Assembly: GCA_047639475.1 (NCBI GenBank)
Contig: JBLIOD010000009.1
Location: 8,364-72,363, forward strand
Source: JAAELZ01 sp047639475
Lineage (GTDB): Bacteria; Pseudomonadota; Gammaproteobacteria; Arenicellales; Poriferihabitantaceae
Direction: 5' to 3'
DNA: 64,000 nucleotides
This document shows, one piece after another, positions 1-8,356 of the stretch. The notes beneath the pieces are model-generated. The model was not told the DNA's origin and did no database searches. It worked only from the letters and a program-made list of their open reading frames with translations. The number at the start of each line of letters is the position of its first letter. The first letter of the stretch is position 1. The translations under genes and the position numbers were made by a program.

Positions 1-2
1 AA

Positions 3-872
3 AACAATACAGGCTATGATTTAAAAAACTTGTTTATTGGTTCTGAAGGCACATTGGGCATTATAACGGCCGCCACTTTAAAATTATTTCCCACACCTAA
101 ATCGTCTGTCACCGCCTTGGTGGCCTTACCAAACCTTGAATCAGCAAATAAACTGTTTGGCGAGCTACGCGAAGCCAGTAGTGATCAAATTAGTACCTTT
201 GAATTAATTCCGCGTCTTGCCGTTGTGTTGACTGAACAATACTTTGCGCAGCACGTTGATCCGTTTGAGTCAGATCACCCTTGGTATGTGTTAACGGCAC
301 TACATGCGAATGCAGCAGACTTTCCGCTAACCAGTTGCTTGGAAAACACCCTCGAGAAAGGGCTTGAACAAGAATGGGTTAACGACGCCGTCATTGCACA
401 AAGTGAAGCTCAAGCACAAAAGCTAATACTGTTTAGGGAACACCTTGTGGAAACACAAGCTAAGCAAGGCGGTGCGATATCACATGATGTCTCTGTGCCT
501 ATCTCACGAATTGCTGAATTTATTGAATGCGCTAATCGGGAAGTGATCAAAGCCATTCCTGGTGCTCGGCCCTATCCTTTTGGTCATTTTGGTGACGGCA
601 ACATTCACTACAATGTACTGCAGCCTGTGGAAACAACCAAAGCAGAATATTTTGAAAAAGCCGAAATGCTTAACCAGCTCGTTTACAAAATTGTGGATCA
701 ATTTTCCGGTTCTTTCAGCGCTGAACACGGTGTGGGCTTGTTAAAAATAGGTGAAATGTCTCAATATAAAAACCCCACTGCGCTAGTGACAATGCGCGCT
801 ATTAAAATAGCCTTAGACCCGGATAACCTATTTAACCCCGGCAAGGTTATTCCTGCGCAAACGTCAGATTAA
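3..872 (+). CDS. FAD-linked oxidase, C-terminal part (D-2-hydroxyglutarate/D-lactate dehydrogenase-like)
   Basis: Partial: the frame is already open at base 3 and the start lies before the window. The visible part begins in the end of the PCMH-type FAD-binding domain (FIGSEGTLGIIT) and contains the whole FAD-oxidase C-terminal domain. The metal/substrate-site signature GHFGDGNIHYNV, the EHGVG motif and the terminal ALDPDNLFNPGKV are hallmarks of the GlcD/DLD/D2HGDH family. The GDGNIHYN form is closer to D-2-hydroxyglutarate dehydrogenase-like enzymes than to GlcD, but the exact 2-hydroxyacid substrate cannot be told. Such enzymes oxidise a D-2-hydroxyacid to the 2-oxoacid and pass electrons to a flavoprotein or quinone. 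Its stop overlaps the stop of the convergent pdxH. Confidence 0.88.
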   Translation, partial: NNTGYDLKNLFIGSEGTLGIITAATLKLFPTPKSSVTALVALPNLESANKLFGELREASSDQISTFELIPRLAVVLTEQYFAQHVDPFESDHPWYVLTALHANAADFPLTSCLENTLEKGLEQEWVNDAVIAQSEAQAQKLILFREHLVETQAKQGGAISHDVSVPISRIAEFIECANREVIKAIPGARPYPFGHFGDGNIHYNVLQPVETTKAEYFEKAEMLNQLVYKIVDQFSGSFSAEHGVGLLKIGEMSQYKNPTALVTMRAIKIALDPDNLFNPGKVIPAQTSD

Positions 873-1516
873 GGAGACAACCGTTGGATTTTCCAGACCC
901 CCTCAGACATTGAATAGCTAAATCGGTCATGCAGCCGGTTTTCTCGCCCTTGCCAAAACTCGATGCGCTGCGGAACCACATTAAAGCCGCCCCAATAAGG
1001 TGGCAGTTCAACCTCTTTTCCTTCAAATTGCTCGATGACCGCTTGCTCACGCGCCATCAGTGGTTCACGACCATCAATCACTGAGCTCTGCGCTGAGGCC
1101 CATGCGCCAATTTGACTACCTCGTGGACGCGAACGAAAATAAGCCAGAGAATTCTCTCGACTGACCTTACTGGCGGTGCCCTGAACAATCACTTGCCGGT
1201 GCAGACTGATCCATGGAAATATTAAGCTGACCTGATCATTCTCATCAAGCTCCTGCCCTTTACGACTCTCATAATTAGTGTAAAACATAAAACCGTGCTC
1301 ATCGTAGGACTTCAATAAAACTGTACGCTGAGACGGATGCCCATCTGGGGTTGCCGTCGCGACAATCATCGCATTAGGTTCAAAACTGCCCGTCTCAACG
1401 ATCTGCTCAAACCAAGTCGAAAATAACGGCCACGGCGCTTCCGGCATACCGGCTAAGTCTAAGCCTGAAGTTGAATAGGATAGCCTTAGCTTTTCAATGT
1501 CTACCGATGAGCTCAT
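869..1516 (-). CDS. pdxH: Pyridoxamine/pyridoxine 5'-phosphate oxidase
   Basis: FMN enzyme that oxidises pyridoxine or pyridoxamine 5'-phosphate to pyridoxal 5'-phosphate, the last step of PLP synthesis and salvage. At 215 aa it has the normal family length. Seen: the N-terminal FMN-binding segment (RTVLLKSYDEHGFMFYTNY, then SRKG) and the family signature IEFWQGRENRLHDR near the C-terminus, ending in RLSP like the conserved RL(A/S)P tail. It is transcribed divergently from mltD; the 114-nt gap should hold both promoters, and a TATAAT at 1583-1588 could serve mltD. It converges on the oxidase gene with overlapping stop codons. Confidence 0.96.
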   Translation of the reverse strand: MSSSVDIEKLRLSYSTSGLDLAGMPEAPWPLFSTWFEQIVETGSFEPNAMIVATATPDGHPSQRTVLLKSYDEHGFMFYTNYESRKGQELDENDQVSLIFPWISLHRQVIVQGTASKVSRENSLAYFRSRPRGSQIGAWASAQSSVIDGREPLMAREQAVIEQFEGKEVELPPYWGGFNVVPQRIEFWQGRENRLHDRFSYSMSEGVWKIQRLSP

Positions 1517-1630
1517 AATTTTTTCTCTATAAAAACGAAATTCTATCGCAGATTATGCCTCACCAGCTCGCTTAGATTTAGCTATAATTCGCGCCAGAAA
1601 TACTAGTCACAACTTCCAATCTCAAAAACC

Positions 1631-3043
1631 TTGAAGTCACTAAGCCATTACCTCGTAATTATATTCGTCAGCTTCATCATGTCGGCTTGTTCTACGACAC
1701 CCAAAGAACCGACGGTAACGCCTCAGAGCAGCGAACAAACAGCACCCACTAAAGTAACGCCCGCATCAAACTCTGAAAGCAGTAACGCTAAAGTTGTAAC
1801 GAAGACCATCGCTACACCCGTTGTAGTGAAGCCGGCAATCCAACAGCCCAAAGACTTGTGGCAACGGCTACGCGAGGGCTTCGCCTTGCCTGAACTCGAC
1901 ACTAAGCGGGTGGCCTATTACGAACGACAATTCACTGCCAAGCCAGCATTCATTGAAAACATCTTTACCCGGGCCAGTTGGTTTTTACCCAGCATAGTTG
2001 ATGCGGTACAAGACAAGGGCTATCCGATGGAAATAGCTTTACTGCCCGCCGTTGAAAGTGCGTTTAAACCCGATGCGAAGTCTCATTCTGGGGCTTCAGG
2101 ACTGTGGCAATTTATCGGTAGCACCAGCCGTATTTACGACATGCATGAGAATTGGTGGTACGATGCCAGAAGAGACCCTGATCTATCTACCGCCGCTGCC
2201 ATTCAATTCTTGGGTGAATTAAATGTGCGCTTTGACGGCGATTGGTTTTTATCATTTGCGGGTTACAACGCTGGTGGTGGCAACATAGAAAAGGCTATTC
2301 GGCGTAACAAGCGCAACAACCAGCCCACCCACTTTAGCGCACTTAAGTTACGCAAAGAAACCGCACATTACGTACCTAAATTAGTGGCGTTTCGAAATAT
2401 TATTAGAGACCCTGCGAAATACAATATCACTTTACCCAAGATGCCAACGTCTCCTGCCATAGCGGCATTTGACGCAGGCTCTCAGATTGACCTCAGTATT
2501 TTCGCATCCAGCCTAGGGGTTGACCAGAAGGTAATGCGCTTTCTAAATCGCGCCTACAAACACGGCGTAACACCGCCAGACGGACCCCACATCATCCAAT
2601 TACCCGTTGCCAAACTCGCCATTGCCAAGCAAGAGCTTAATTCGCTAGGCGATTCAAACAAAATGCAATGGGCACACTATCGAGTGCAGTCGGGCGATGT
2701 ATTAGGCCGCATCAGCAGTCAGTACAATGTGTCAGTTGCTGCTATTAAACGGACCAATAAGCTGAGTTCCAATTTAATACACCTCGGTCAAATACTGCTT
2801 ATTCCGGTTATCGGCGACAAAGGGTCGACAAAAGTTGCTAAGACAAGCACCGCAAATTCAACGCAAACTGGCGACTTGAGTACAGAAAAAGTGACCCATT
2901 TGGTTCGCAAGGGCGATACATTGTGGCAAATCGCTCGACGTTATGGGGTCAAGGTTGCGCAACTTTCCTCTTGGAACAAAATCAGCTCGTCGCAAACGTT
3001 GCGTTTAGGCCAAAGATTACTGATCTATCCCAGATCTTCTTAG
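1631..3043 (+). CDS. mltD: Membrane-bound lytic murein transglycosylase D, lipoprotein with two LysM domains
   Basis: Cleaves the glycan strands of peptidoglycan between MurNAc and GlcNAc. The start is a TTG; the next in-frame ATG would cut the signal peptide. A lipoprotein signal peptide ends at the lipobox IMSAC (Cys20), so it is likely anchored in the outer membrane. A Ser/Thr/Pro-rich linker (about 21-75) is followed by an SLT domain with catalytic Glu142 in LLPAVESAF and the SHSGASGLWQFI motif. Two LysM peptidoglycan-binding modules lie at about 349-392 and 424-467. It is a single-gene unit between pdxH and the convergent rimI. Confidence 0.95.
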   Translation: MKSLSHYLVIIFVSFIMSACSTTPKEPTVTPQSSEQTAPTKVTPASNSESSNAKVVTKTIATPVVVKPAIQQPKDLWQRLREGFALPELDTKRVAYYERQFTAKPAFIENIFTRASWFLPSIVDAVQDKGYPMEIALLPAVESAFKPDAKSHSGASGLWQFIGSTSRIYDMHENWWYDARRDPDLSTAAAIQFLGELNVRFDGDWFLSFAGYNAGGGNIEKAIRRNKRNNQPTHFSALKLRKETAHYVPKLVAFRNIIRDPAKYNITLPKMPTSPAIAAFDAGSQIDLSIFASSLGVDQKVMRFLNRAYKHGVTPPDGPHIIQLPVAKLAIAKQELNSLGDSNKMQWAHYRVQSGDVLGRISSQYNVSVAAIKRTNKLSSNLIHLGQILLIPVIGDKGSTKVAKTSTANSTQTGDLSTEKVTHLVRKGDTLWQIARRYGVKVAQLSSWNKISSSQTLRLGQRLLIYPRSS

Positions 3044-3053
3044 CCTAAGATTC

Positions 3054-3509
3054 CTACGGGCATAGCTGCATGAGTATTGCAGACTCACGACTACCATCGC
3101 CGTTAGAATAATACGCTTTGCGTTCGCCTACTCGAGTAAAGCCCAACGTCTGATAAAGCTTTAATGCCACGGCGTTAGACTGTCTAACTTCTAGGTACAG
3201 ATTTGTTACCCTGTCTACTCTCAATGTGGCGAGCAATTGCGTTAATGCTTGAGTTGCGTAGCCTTTGGATTGAAACGGTGAGAACACCACGATGTTTAAT
3301 AACTCAGCTTCGTTCAAGTCCTGCCCAAGTATTTCCATCACAATCATACTTCCCACCCATTCCGCACCGTACATAATCGCAATGCATTTGTGCCCTGCGT
3401 CAAAACTGGATAATACATTTTTAACCGACCAGGGGTAGGCAGAACTCGATTGCTCCAGGGCTGACAAGTTCTCCAGCTCATGACACACAATGGGCCGCAG
3501 ATGAATCAC
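3054..3509 (-). CDS. rimI: Ribosomal protein bS18-alanine N-acetyltransferase (RimI-like GNAT)
   Basis: GNAT-fold acetyltransferase of the RimI type, which acetylates the N-terminal alanine of ribosomal protein S18. The acetyl-CoA loop reads FQSKGYATQALTQLL (QxxGxA), followed by LYLEVRQSNAVALKLYQTLGF, typical of RimI. I chose the GTG at 3509 because it forms a GTGA overlap with the stop of the upstream gene and gives 151 aa, close to E. coli RimI. An upstream start at 3545 would add 12 residues and overlap that gene by 40 nt. The holD-like-rimI order matches E. coli. Confidence 0.88.
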   Translation of the reverse strand: MIHLRPIVCHELENLSALEQSSSAYPWSVKNVLSSFDAGHKCIAIMYGAEWVGSMIVMEILGQDLNEAELLNIVVFSPFQSKGYATQALTQLLATLRVDRVTNLYLEVRQSNAVALKLYQTLGFTRVGERKAYYSNGDGSRESAILMQLCP

Positions 3510-4153
3510 TGCGATAAATTGATTGCTTCTTGCAGCGCGCCCCAAACATCACGTTTTAATTTCGGCTGTTCTATCAGTTGAGCCAAGCTGGGCAATGCCA
3601 GCACAGGCGTAATAGTGGGCCCGGTTTGCTGTGGCAATAGCTTGTATAGCGACATGGCGGCTTTATCAGGGAAGGCCATCTTTGTGGCTGCTTCACCCAT
3701 CAGCAAAATCAAATTTATTCCACTAGATTGCAAACCTTGTAACCAAATCGCTCTATCTTCGTATTGCACTGGTGCTAACGAGAAAAAATCTATCGCCTTC
3801 AAAATATTATTGAATAAACGAGATTGCTGAGCATCTTCTTCAACATCATTCGCTAACACGAACACCCAATTCAGTCCTGCAGCCGCTGACGCCACATTGG
3901 CTGAAACAGTTACCGCGCTAACATCAAACGACGGGGCTGCTTCCAATACGGGCGTTAAAGGCTGCGTAACTGGGGGGGCAATTTTACGTGTCGGCTCGGG
4001 GATAAGCTTCGGGCTAAGTCCCTTTTCCTGCACTGGCACTGTCGCCTCTGTTGCGCGATTTACTTGTTCTGGCGCTGCTGTATTTCGCTCAATTGGCTGG
4101 CGTAGGCGCCACTGCGTGACGCCCATTTGAGCCAATATTTGGTCCTTATCCAT
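3506..4153 (-). CDS. holD: HolD-like protein (DNA polymerase III psi subunit candidate)
   Basis: Protein of 215 aa. The N-terminal segment ILAQMGVTQWRLRQP resembles the conserved N-terminus of E. coli HolD (LGITQWSLRRP), the part that binds the chi subunit HolC. A Pro/Thr-rich low-complexity stretch follows (about 25-75). The C-terminal half (WVFVLANDVEEDAQQSRLF onward) fits the small alpha/beta psi fold that connects the clamp loader to SSB through HolC. It lies directly upstream of rimI with a 4-nt overlap, as holD does in E. coli. The family is highly divergent, so the name rests on the N-terminal motif plus synteny. Confidence 0.68.
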   Translation of the reverse strand: MDKDQILAQMGVTQWRLRQPIERNTAAPEQVNRATEATVPVQEKGLSPKLIPEPTRKIAPPVTQPLTPVLEAAPSFDVSAVTVSANVASAAAGLNWVFVLANDVEEDAQQSRLFNNILKAIDFFSLAPVQYEDRAIWLQGLQSSGINLILLMGEAATKMAFPDKAAMSLYKLLPQQTGPTITPVLALPSLAQLIEQPKLKRDVWGALQEAINLSQ

Positions 4154-4173
4154 TTACTGGTTAGTTGGGGTGA

Positions 4174-5721
4174 CTAAATCGCATTACTCAGTTGAGGGTG
4201 CGCTTTCTCATCCATCGTAAATAACTTGTTCAGCGCATTGATGTAAGCTTTTGCCGACGCCTGCACTATATCAAGATCAGTACCATGGCCGTTAACGACT
4301 CGCCCATCTCGTTCCAGACGAACACCTACCTCACCTTGGGCATCTGTGCCCGTGGTGATGGCGTTTACCGTATACAAAAGCAATCGCACATCGGTGTCTA
4401 CTAAGTTCTTAATCGCTTGGAAAGTCGCGTCTACAACCCCATTGCCAGTGGCAATTGCAGAGCTTGATGCGCCATCTATTTCGATCTCTAAGGATGCTTG
4501 TGAAGTAGCGCCAGATTCGGTGCTTGCAGACAAGCTTAAAAGTTTAAACTTCTGGCTTTCTTTTTCTGTCGCAACCGCAGACACCAAAGACATTAAGTCG
4601 TCATCAAAAATATCATGCTTGTTATCAGCCAAATCCTTGAACGCAACAAATGCTGCATTTAGTTCTTCATCGCTATCAAACTTCACGCCCAATTCATTCA
4701 AGCGATCGTTAAAGGCATTACGGCCAGAGTGTTTTCCAAGCACCATGCGATTGGCAGCCCAACCCACATCTTCCGCTCGCATAATTTCGTATGTTTCACG
4801 GTTTTTAAGCACACCATCTTGATGAATACCTGCTTCGTGAGCAAAAGCATTGATGCCCACGATAGCCTTGTTCGGCTGAACAGGAAAACCGGTCACACTA
4901 GACACTAATCGACTAGCGGGCACCAACTGAGTCGTATCAATATTTGTTTCACATGGAAAGAAATCAGAACGAGTGCGTACTGCCATTACAATTTCTTCCA
5001 ATGACGCATTACCCGCGCGTTCCCCCAAACCATTGATGGTGCATTCAATTTGTCGTGCACCATGCATCACAGCCGACAAGGAGTTGGAAACCGCTAGGCC
5101 TAGGTCATTATGACAATGGACAGAAAAAACGGCTTTATCCGAATTGGGCACACGATTGATAAGGTCACCTATTAACGCACCGAACACTTCAGGGACGGCA
5201 TAACCCACCGTGTCGGGAATGTTAACAGTGGTAGCGCCTGCAGCAATCACTGCTTCGAGCACTCGGCATAAAAAATCAGGGTCCGAGCGCCCCGCATCTT
5301 CAGGCGAGAACTCGACGTTATCTGTATAATTTCTTGCCTGTTTTACCGCTGCCACCGCACGTTCGATCACTTGATCAGGTTCCATTCGTAACTTCGCTTT
5401 CATATGAATTGGCGAGGTTGCTATAAAGGTATGTATGCGGCCCGACTCGGCAGGCTTAAGTGCTTCACCAGCTCGTTCAATATCGCCCGGATGTGCTCGC
5501 GCTAAACCGCACACCGTGCTGTTTTTTACTTCCCTAGCGATCGCGTTTACCGCATCGAAATCTCCTGGGCTTGCAGCGGGAAAACCCGCTTCAATCACAT
5601 CAACACGCATTTTTTCTAGCAAACGCGCAATCTGCATCTTCTCTTCTAAGGTCATCGATGCACCGGGACTTTGCTCGCCGTCACGCATCGTTGTATCAAA
5701 TATAATTAACTGGTCACTCAT
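4174..5721 (-). CDS. leuA: 2-isopropylmalate synthase
   Basis: Condenses acetyl-CoA with 2-oxoisovalerate, the first committed step of leucine synthesis. At 515 aa it is full length. The N-terminal HMGL-like TIM barrel shows DTTMRDGEQSPGASM at residues 9-23 and the metal-site HCHNDLG. The C-terminal LeuA allosteric domain (about 390-510) contains VVDATFQAIKNLV and the Gly-rich leucine-feedback region. It stands alone; leuBCD are not in the window. The 326-nt leader upstream holds a 9-nt G:C tract and a candidate leucine-rich leader peptide. Confidence 0.97.
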   Translation of the reverse strand: MSDQLIIFDTTMRDGEQSPGASMTLEEKMQIARLLEKMRVDVIEAGFPAASPGDFDAVNAIAREVKNSTVCGLARAHPGDIERAGEALKPAESGRIHTFIATSPIHMKAKLRMEPDQVIERAVAAVKQARNYTDNVEFSPEDAGRSDPDFLCRVLEAVIAAGATTVNIPDTVGYAVPEVFGALIGDLINRVPNSDKAVFSVHCHNDLGLAVSNSLSAVMHGARQIECTINGLGERAGNASLEEIVMAVRTRSDFFPCETNIDTTQLVPASRLVSSVTGFPVQPNKAIVGINAFAHEAGIHQDGVLKNRETYEIMRAEDVGWAANRMVLGKHSGRNAFNDRLNELGVKFDSDEELNAAFVAFKDLADNKHDIFDDDLMSLVSAVATEKESQKFKLLSLSASTESGATSQASLEIEIDGASSSAIATGNGVVDATFQAIKNLVDTDVRLLLYTVNAITTGTDAQGEVGVRLERDGRVVNGHGTDLDIVQASAKAYINALNKLFTMDEKAHPQLSNAI

Positions 5722-5795
5722 GGCCTACGCCCTTATTTTTAGTTCAATGGGAGTGCTGGTTTTAAAAAACCAACTGGTACAACAACAGATTATGT

Positions 5796-5804
5796 GGGGG
5801 GGGG
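5796..5804. repeat. Homopolymer of nine G (C on the leuA strand)
   Basis: Nine consecutive G on the plus strand, in the leader between the candidate leader-peptide stop and the leuA start. Tracts of this length can slip during replication. Here it is in untranslated leader, so a length change would alter leader RNA spacing, not a protein. Confidence 0.9.
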
Positions 5805-5805
5805 T

Positions 5806-5910
5806 TTATTTCTGCGCCAAGCGCAGCAGAATCAGTGCAGATAATAGCAGCCCGTTTGCAGCACTGGCGTGCGCAAAGCTGGTAACAAATGTGTTTGTAT
5901 GGGCGTTCAT
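5806..5910 (-). CDS. Candidate leucine-rich leader peptide upstream of leuA (34 aa)
   Basis: A 34-codon ORF reads toward leuA and ends 84 nt before its start codon. Its last third reads NGLLLSALILLRLAQK, with seven leucines in twelve residues, including the less-used codons CTA and TTA. This is the composition expected of a leuL-type attenuation peptide. The last codons also form a perfect 6-bp hairpin with a 3-nt loop (5812-5826). Against it: I see no good Shine-Dalgarno before the ATG and no GC-rich stem followed by a U-run before leuA. The same strand is leucine-rich just upstream in this frame, before a TAA, so a decayed small membrane-protein gene is an alternative. Confidence 0.35.
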   Translation of the reverse strand: MNAHTNTFVTSFAHASAANGLLLSALILLRLAQK

Positions 5911-6047
5911 CTGGCTGAAGTCTAACCAAGGCCTGTTTGAAAGGCAACCGATTTATATTGCGAGCATTAGCATCAATAAAATCGAGACATCAATAAGCCT
6001 CAGGCTATAAAATAAAAACCGTAAAAATCAGCCTTGCTAACTCATCT

Positions 6048-6653
6048 ATGAAACTCTACGGACATCCCGATTCGGGCCATGCCTTTAAAATAAAGTTCTG
6101 TTTATCAGCTGCAGATTTTGAACATGATTATGAAGTGATTGATATCTTCTCGCCGCGAGAAACACGTAATCCTGATTTCGTCTGTCGCTCCAAGTTTTGC
6201 GAAGTCCCCTTACTGGTAGATGGCGAACAGTCATTAATTCAATCTGGCGCTATCTTGACCCATATCGCGCAAAAGCACCAACTATTCGGGGGCGAATCTG
6301 AAGCAGTGATGCAGCATTGCCTGCAATGGTTATTGTGGGAAGCCAACAAAATCGGCATGTGTCTGCCGCAACTAAGAGCGCATCAAAAATTCTCGGACTC
6401 GAAATTAGGTGAAGGCGCTAAGCAATGGCTAGAAAACCGCTATACCCACGATGTAGGTGTACTCAACAACGAACTACAAGACGGCCGCCCATTTATACTG
6501 GGCGATTCAGTCACTATTGCCGATTTTGCGCTAAGCGGTTATTTATTTTTTGCCGACGAAGCTAAAGTGAATGTACCTAGTCACGTAGATACTTGGCTGA
6601 GCACCTTATCCAAACTTGAAGGATGGGCGAAACCGGCTGACCTACTCGCTTAG
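6048..6653 (+). CDS. Glutathione S-transferase family protein
   Basis: 201 aa. The N-terminal thioredoxin-like domain (1-75) begins MKLYGHPDSGHAFKIKF, with the cis-Pro motif EVPLLVDG and the glutathione gamma-Glu contact in LIQSGAILTHIA. The C-terminal all-helical domain contains FILGDSVTIADFALSGYLF, with the N-capping box conserved in GSTs. Substrate is unknown; it could be a detoxifying or a structural GST. It is a single gene, and its last 12 nt overlap the 3' end of convergent prmB. Confidence 0.85.
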   Translation: MKLYGHPDSGHAFKIKFCLSAADFEHDYEVIDIFSPRETRNPDFVCRSKFCEVPLLVDGEQSLIQSGAILTHIAQKHQLFGGESEAVMQHCLQWLLWEANKIGMCLPQLRAHQKFSDSKLGEGAKQWLENRYTHDVGVLNNELQDGRPFILGDSVTIADFALSGYLFFADEAKVNVPSHVDTWLSTLSKLEGWAKPADLLA

Positions 6654-7553
6654 AGATTGATTGGCTTGCCTAAGGTCGCTGCCAGAAATCAGAAACAAGG
6701 CCATAGCCTCATCATCGGTACTCAACCAGGTAAACTGATGGTTAGGGTATTGATCTTCTAGGTCTAACGCGGCGGTGCCTACTTCAACAATTAGCACGCC
6801 CTCGTCAGTCAAATAATCAGGCGCCTGCCTTAACAAACGATCAACAATATCTAAACCCAGATCACCACCGCGAAACGCCATATCCGGTTCACGCAAATAT
6901 TCCGCCGGCAAAATTTCCATTCTATCGTTAGAAATATACGGCGGGTTCGAGCAGATTAAGTCGTACTTTCCTTCCACGTCACCGAACAAATCCCCTTCAA
7001 AGACACGCACTCGGTTTTCCAAGCCATGACGCTCAACATTCATTTGTGCAACTGCAACTGCATCTGCTGATAACTCGGTGGCATCAACATCCGCCTCTTC
7101 GAACGCATAAGCTAAAGCGACGGCGATACAGCCACTACCTGTACATAAATCTAACGCACGCTTAACTTTATTGGCATCCACCCAGGGTGCGAATTGTTCT
7201 GGAATCCATTCGCCAAAATAAGACCTTGGCACAATTGCGCGCTCATCGACATAGAAACGGTGCCCCGCAAACCAAGCTTCTTTTATCAAATAAGCCAACG
7301 GCTTTTGGGTTTCTATACGTTGTTTTATCAATTCACTGATTTGTGCTAGCTGCACTTTACTCGGCACCACATCCCAATCAAATTCTTCCTGCCCAATGTC
7401 TTGGTCGGTTGCATACAAAACCAACCACGCTGCTTCTTCCCATGCGCTGGTGGTACTGTGCCCAAAAAATAGGTCAGCATTTTCTAATAGCGCTTCGATT
7501 TCATCGACAAGCGGTTCAATGTGGATATTGGGTGTTAGTTGTACTGAAGTCAT
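6642..7553 (-). CDS. prmB: 50S ribosomal protein uL3 N5-glutamine methyltransferase
   Basis: SAM-dependent methyltransferase of the HemK/PrmB family, which methylates a glutamine of ribosomal protein L3. At 303 aa it has the expected length. Seen: ALDLCTGSGCIAVALAYAF (SAM motif I) and the catalytic Gln-binding tetrapeptide in ICSNPPYIS. The N-terminal segment LAYLIKEAWFAGHRFYVDE and the AIVPRS form are typical of PrmB rather than PrmC. Its start overlaps the stop of the upstream nuclease gene by an ATGA, so the two are probably translationally coupled. Confidence 0.94.
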   Translation of the reverse strand: MTSVQLTPNIHIEPLVDEIEALLENADLFFGHSTTSAWEEAAWLVLYATDQDIGQEEFDWDVVPSKVQLAQISELIKQRIETQKPLAYLIKEAWFAGHRFYVDERAIVPRSYFGEWIPEQFAPWVDANKVKRALDLCTGSGCIAVALAYAFEEADVDATELSADAVAVAQMNVERHGLENRVRVFEGDLFGDVEGKYDLICSNPPYISNDRMEILPAEYLREPDMAFRGGDLGLDIVDRLLRQAPDYLTDEGVLIVEVGTAALDLEDQYPNHQFTWLSTDDEAMALFLISGSDLRQANQSLSE

Positions 7554-8323
7554 TCGATCATAGATGGGTGATAAACTTTTACACCGCTGATATTTCCTAA
7601 GGTGAATACCCAGCCGCGCGTAACAATTTTCTTATTAATAAATTGGGTGATTCCCCCCTTAAAGTGATCTGTCCAAAACTGTCTTGGAATCAACACTTTA
7701 AACGTATCGCCTAAGTGTAAGCTGAAGTGCTTGTTAGATTTGCTCGTTCTTGTAACGATGCCCGTTACGTGTCTATATCCTCTGGCTCTTTGCTTCGCCA
7801 ATATTTTAGCTTGTTGCGGCAGAAAATAATCATCTCCCCAAACACCTAAGCCTTTATCGCGGGCTTTAGATTCCGCCGTCAGATATTCGCTCAGTTTAGA
7901 TTGGTTCTCTCCCACCGCTATGGCGAAAGCCAGACCTTGCTCTAGTAGCGCGATCTGTACGTCTTTTCCGTTACCCGAAAATACATAGGCCAATTCACGC
8001 CCACTTCTATCCTGTGCTTCCTTACCAGCCACTAAGCGTACTTCACCGTTGCCGAGCAGTGCTGTTAGAGTCGTTTTGGCTTGCTTAGCAAACGGCTCTT
8101 GTATTCGGTCACCATAACCCATCTCTGGAGTGTTGATTCCAATCATCCTTACCTTGGTGTCTTCATCAACAACGATCGTGTCTCCATCGACCACATACTG
8201 TAATAGATGCGTAGATTGCCCGTGACTAGCTGCAACTTCGCTCTTTTCACATGCTACCAAAGTGCATAAAACAAAAAAGGCACCTATTAAAGGTGCCTTC
8301 TTAATGCTGACAAAGCGGCTCAT
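7550..8323 (-). CDS. Thermonuclease (SNase)-family lipoprotein
   Basis: 257 aa. A lipoprotein signal peptide ends in LVAC (Cys25). The SNase-like OB-fold domain begins at about 42 (VVDGDTIVVDEDTKVRMIG). The catalytic Arg (KVRMIG), Glu (INTPE) and second Arg (SGRELAYVF) of staphylococcal nuclease are present. The nuclease position Asp40 is Asn here. The C-terminal extension (about 175-257) is of unknown role. It should be an envelope-attached, Ca-dependent nuclease, if active. It follows rpmE and overlaps prmB. The first codons also encode a strong terminator-like hairpin (8273-8299). Confidence 0.88.
   Translation of the reverse strand: MSRFVSIKKAPLIGAFFVLCTLVACEKSEVAASHGQSTHLLQYVVDGDTIVVDEDTKVRMIGINTPEMGYGDRIQEPFAKQAKTTLTALLGNGEVRLVAGKEAQDRSGRELAYVFSGNGKDVQIALLEQGLAFAIAVGENQSKLSEYLTAESKARDKGLGVWGDDYFLPQQAKILAKQRARGYRHVTGIVTRTSKSNKHFSLHLGDTFKVLIPRQFWTDHFKGGITQFINKKIVTRGWVFTLGNISGVKVYHPSMIE
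8273..8299 (-). terminator. Intrinsic terminator after rpmE, inside the nuclease signal-peptide codons
   Basis: On the minus strand AAGGCACCT (8299-8291), a 5-nt loop and AGGTGCCTT (8285-8277) form a perfect 9-bp stem, and the transcript continues into a T-rich run (TTTTTTG). This is a classical Rho-independent terminator about 55 nt after the rpmE stop. It also lies within codons 9-17 of the SNase lipoprotein gene, so it could act as an attenuator for nuclease-prmB. Confidence 0.75.
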
Positions 8324-8356
8324 TGGCCGAATCGCAAAGTGCTAAAGGTTTAACCC

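Noticed and set aside
5762..5947. A 61-aa minus-strand ORF in the leuA leader
   Set aside because: It overlaps the leucine-rich ORF in another frame, lacks a Shine-Dalgarno and its composition looks random.
5435..6010. A 191-aa plus-strand ORF overlapping the leuA N-terminus and its leader
   Set aside because: It is mostly antisense to conserved leuA codons, has no ribosome-binding site, and its sequence has no domain-like pattern.
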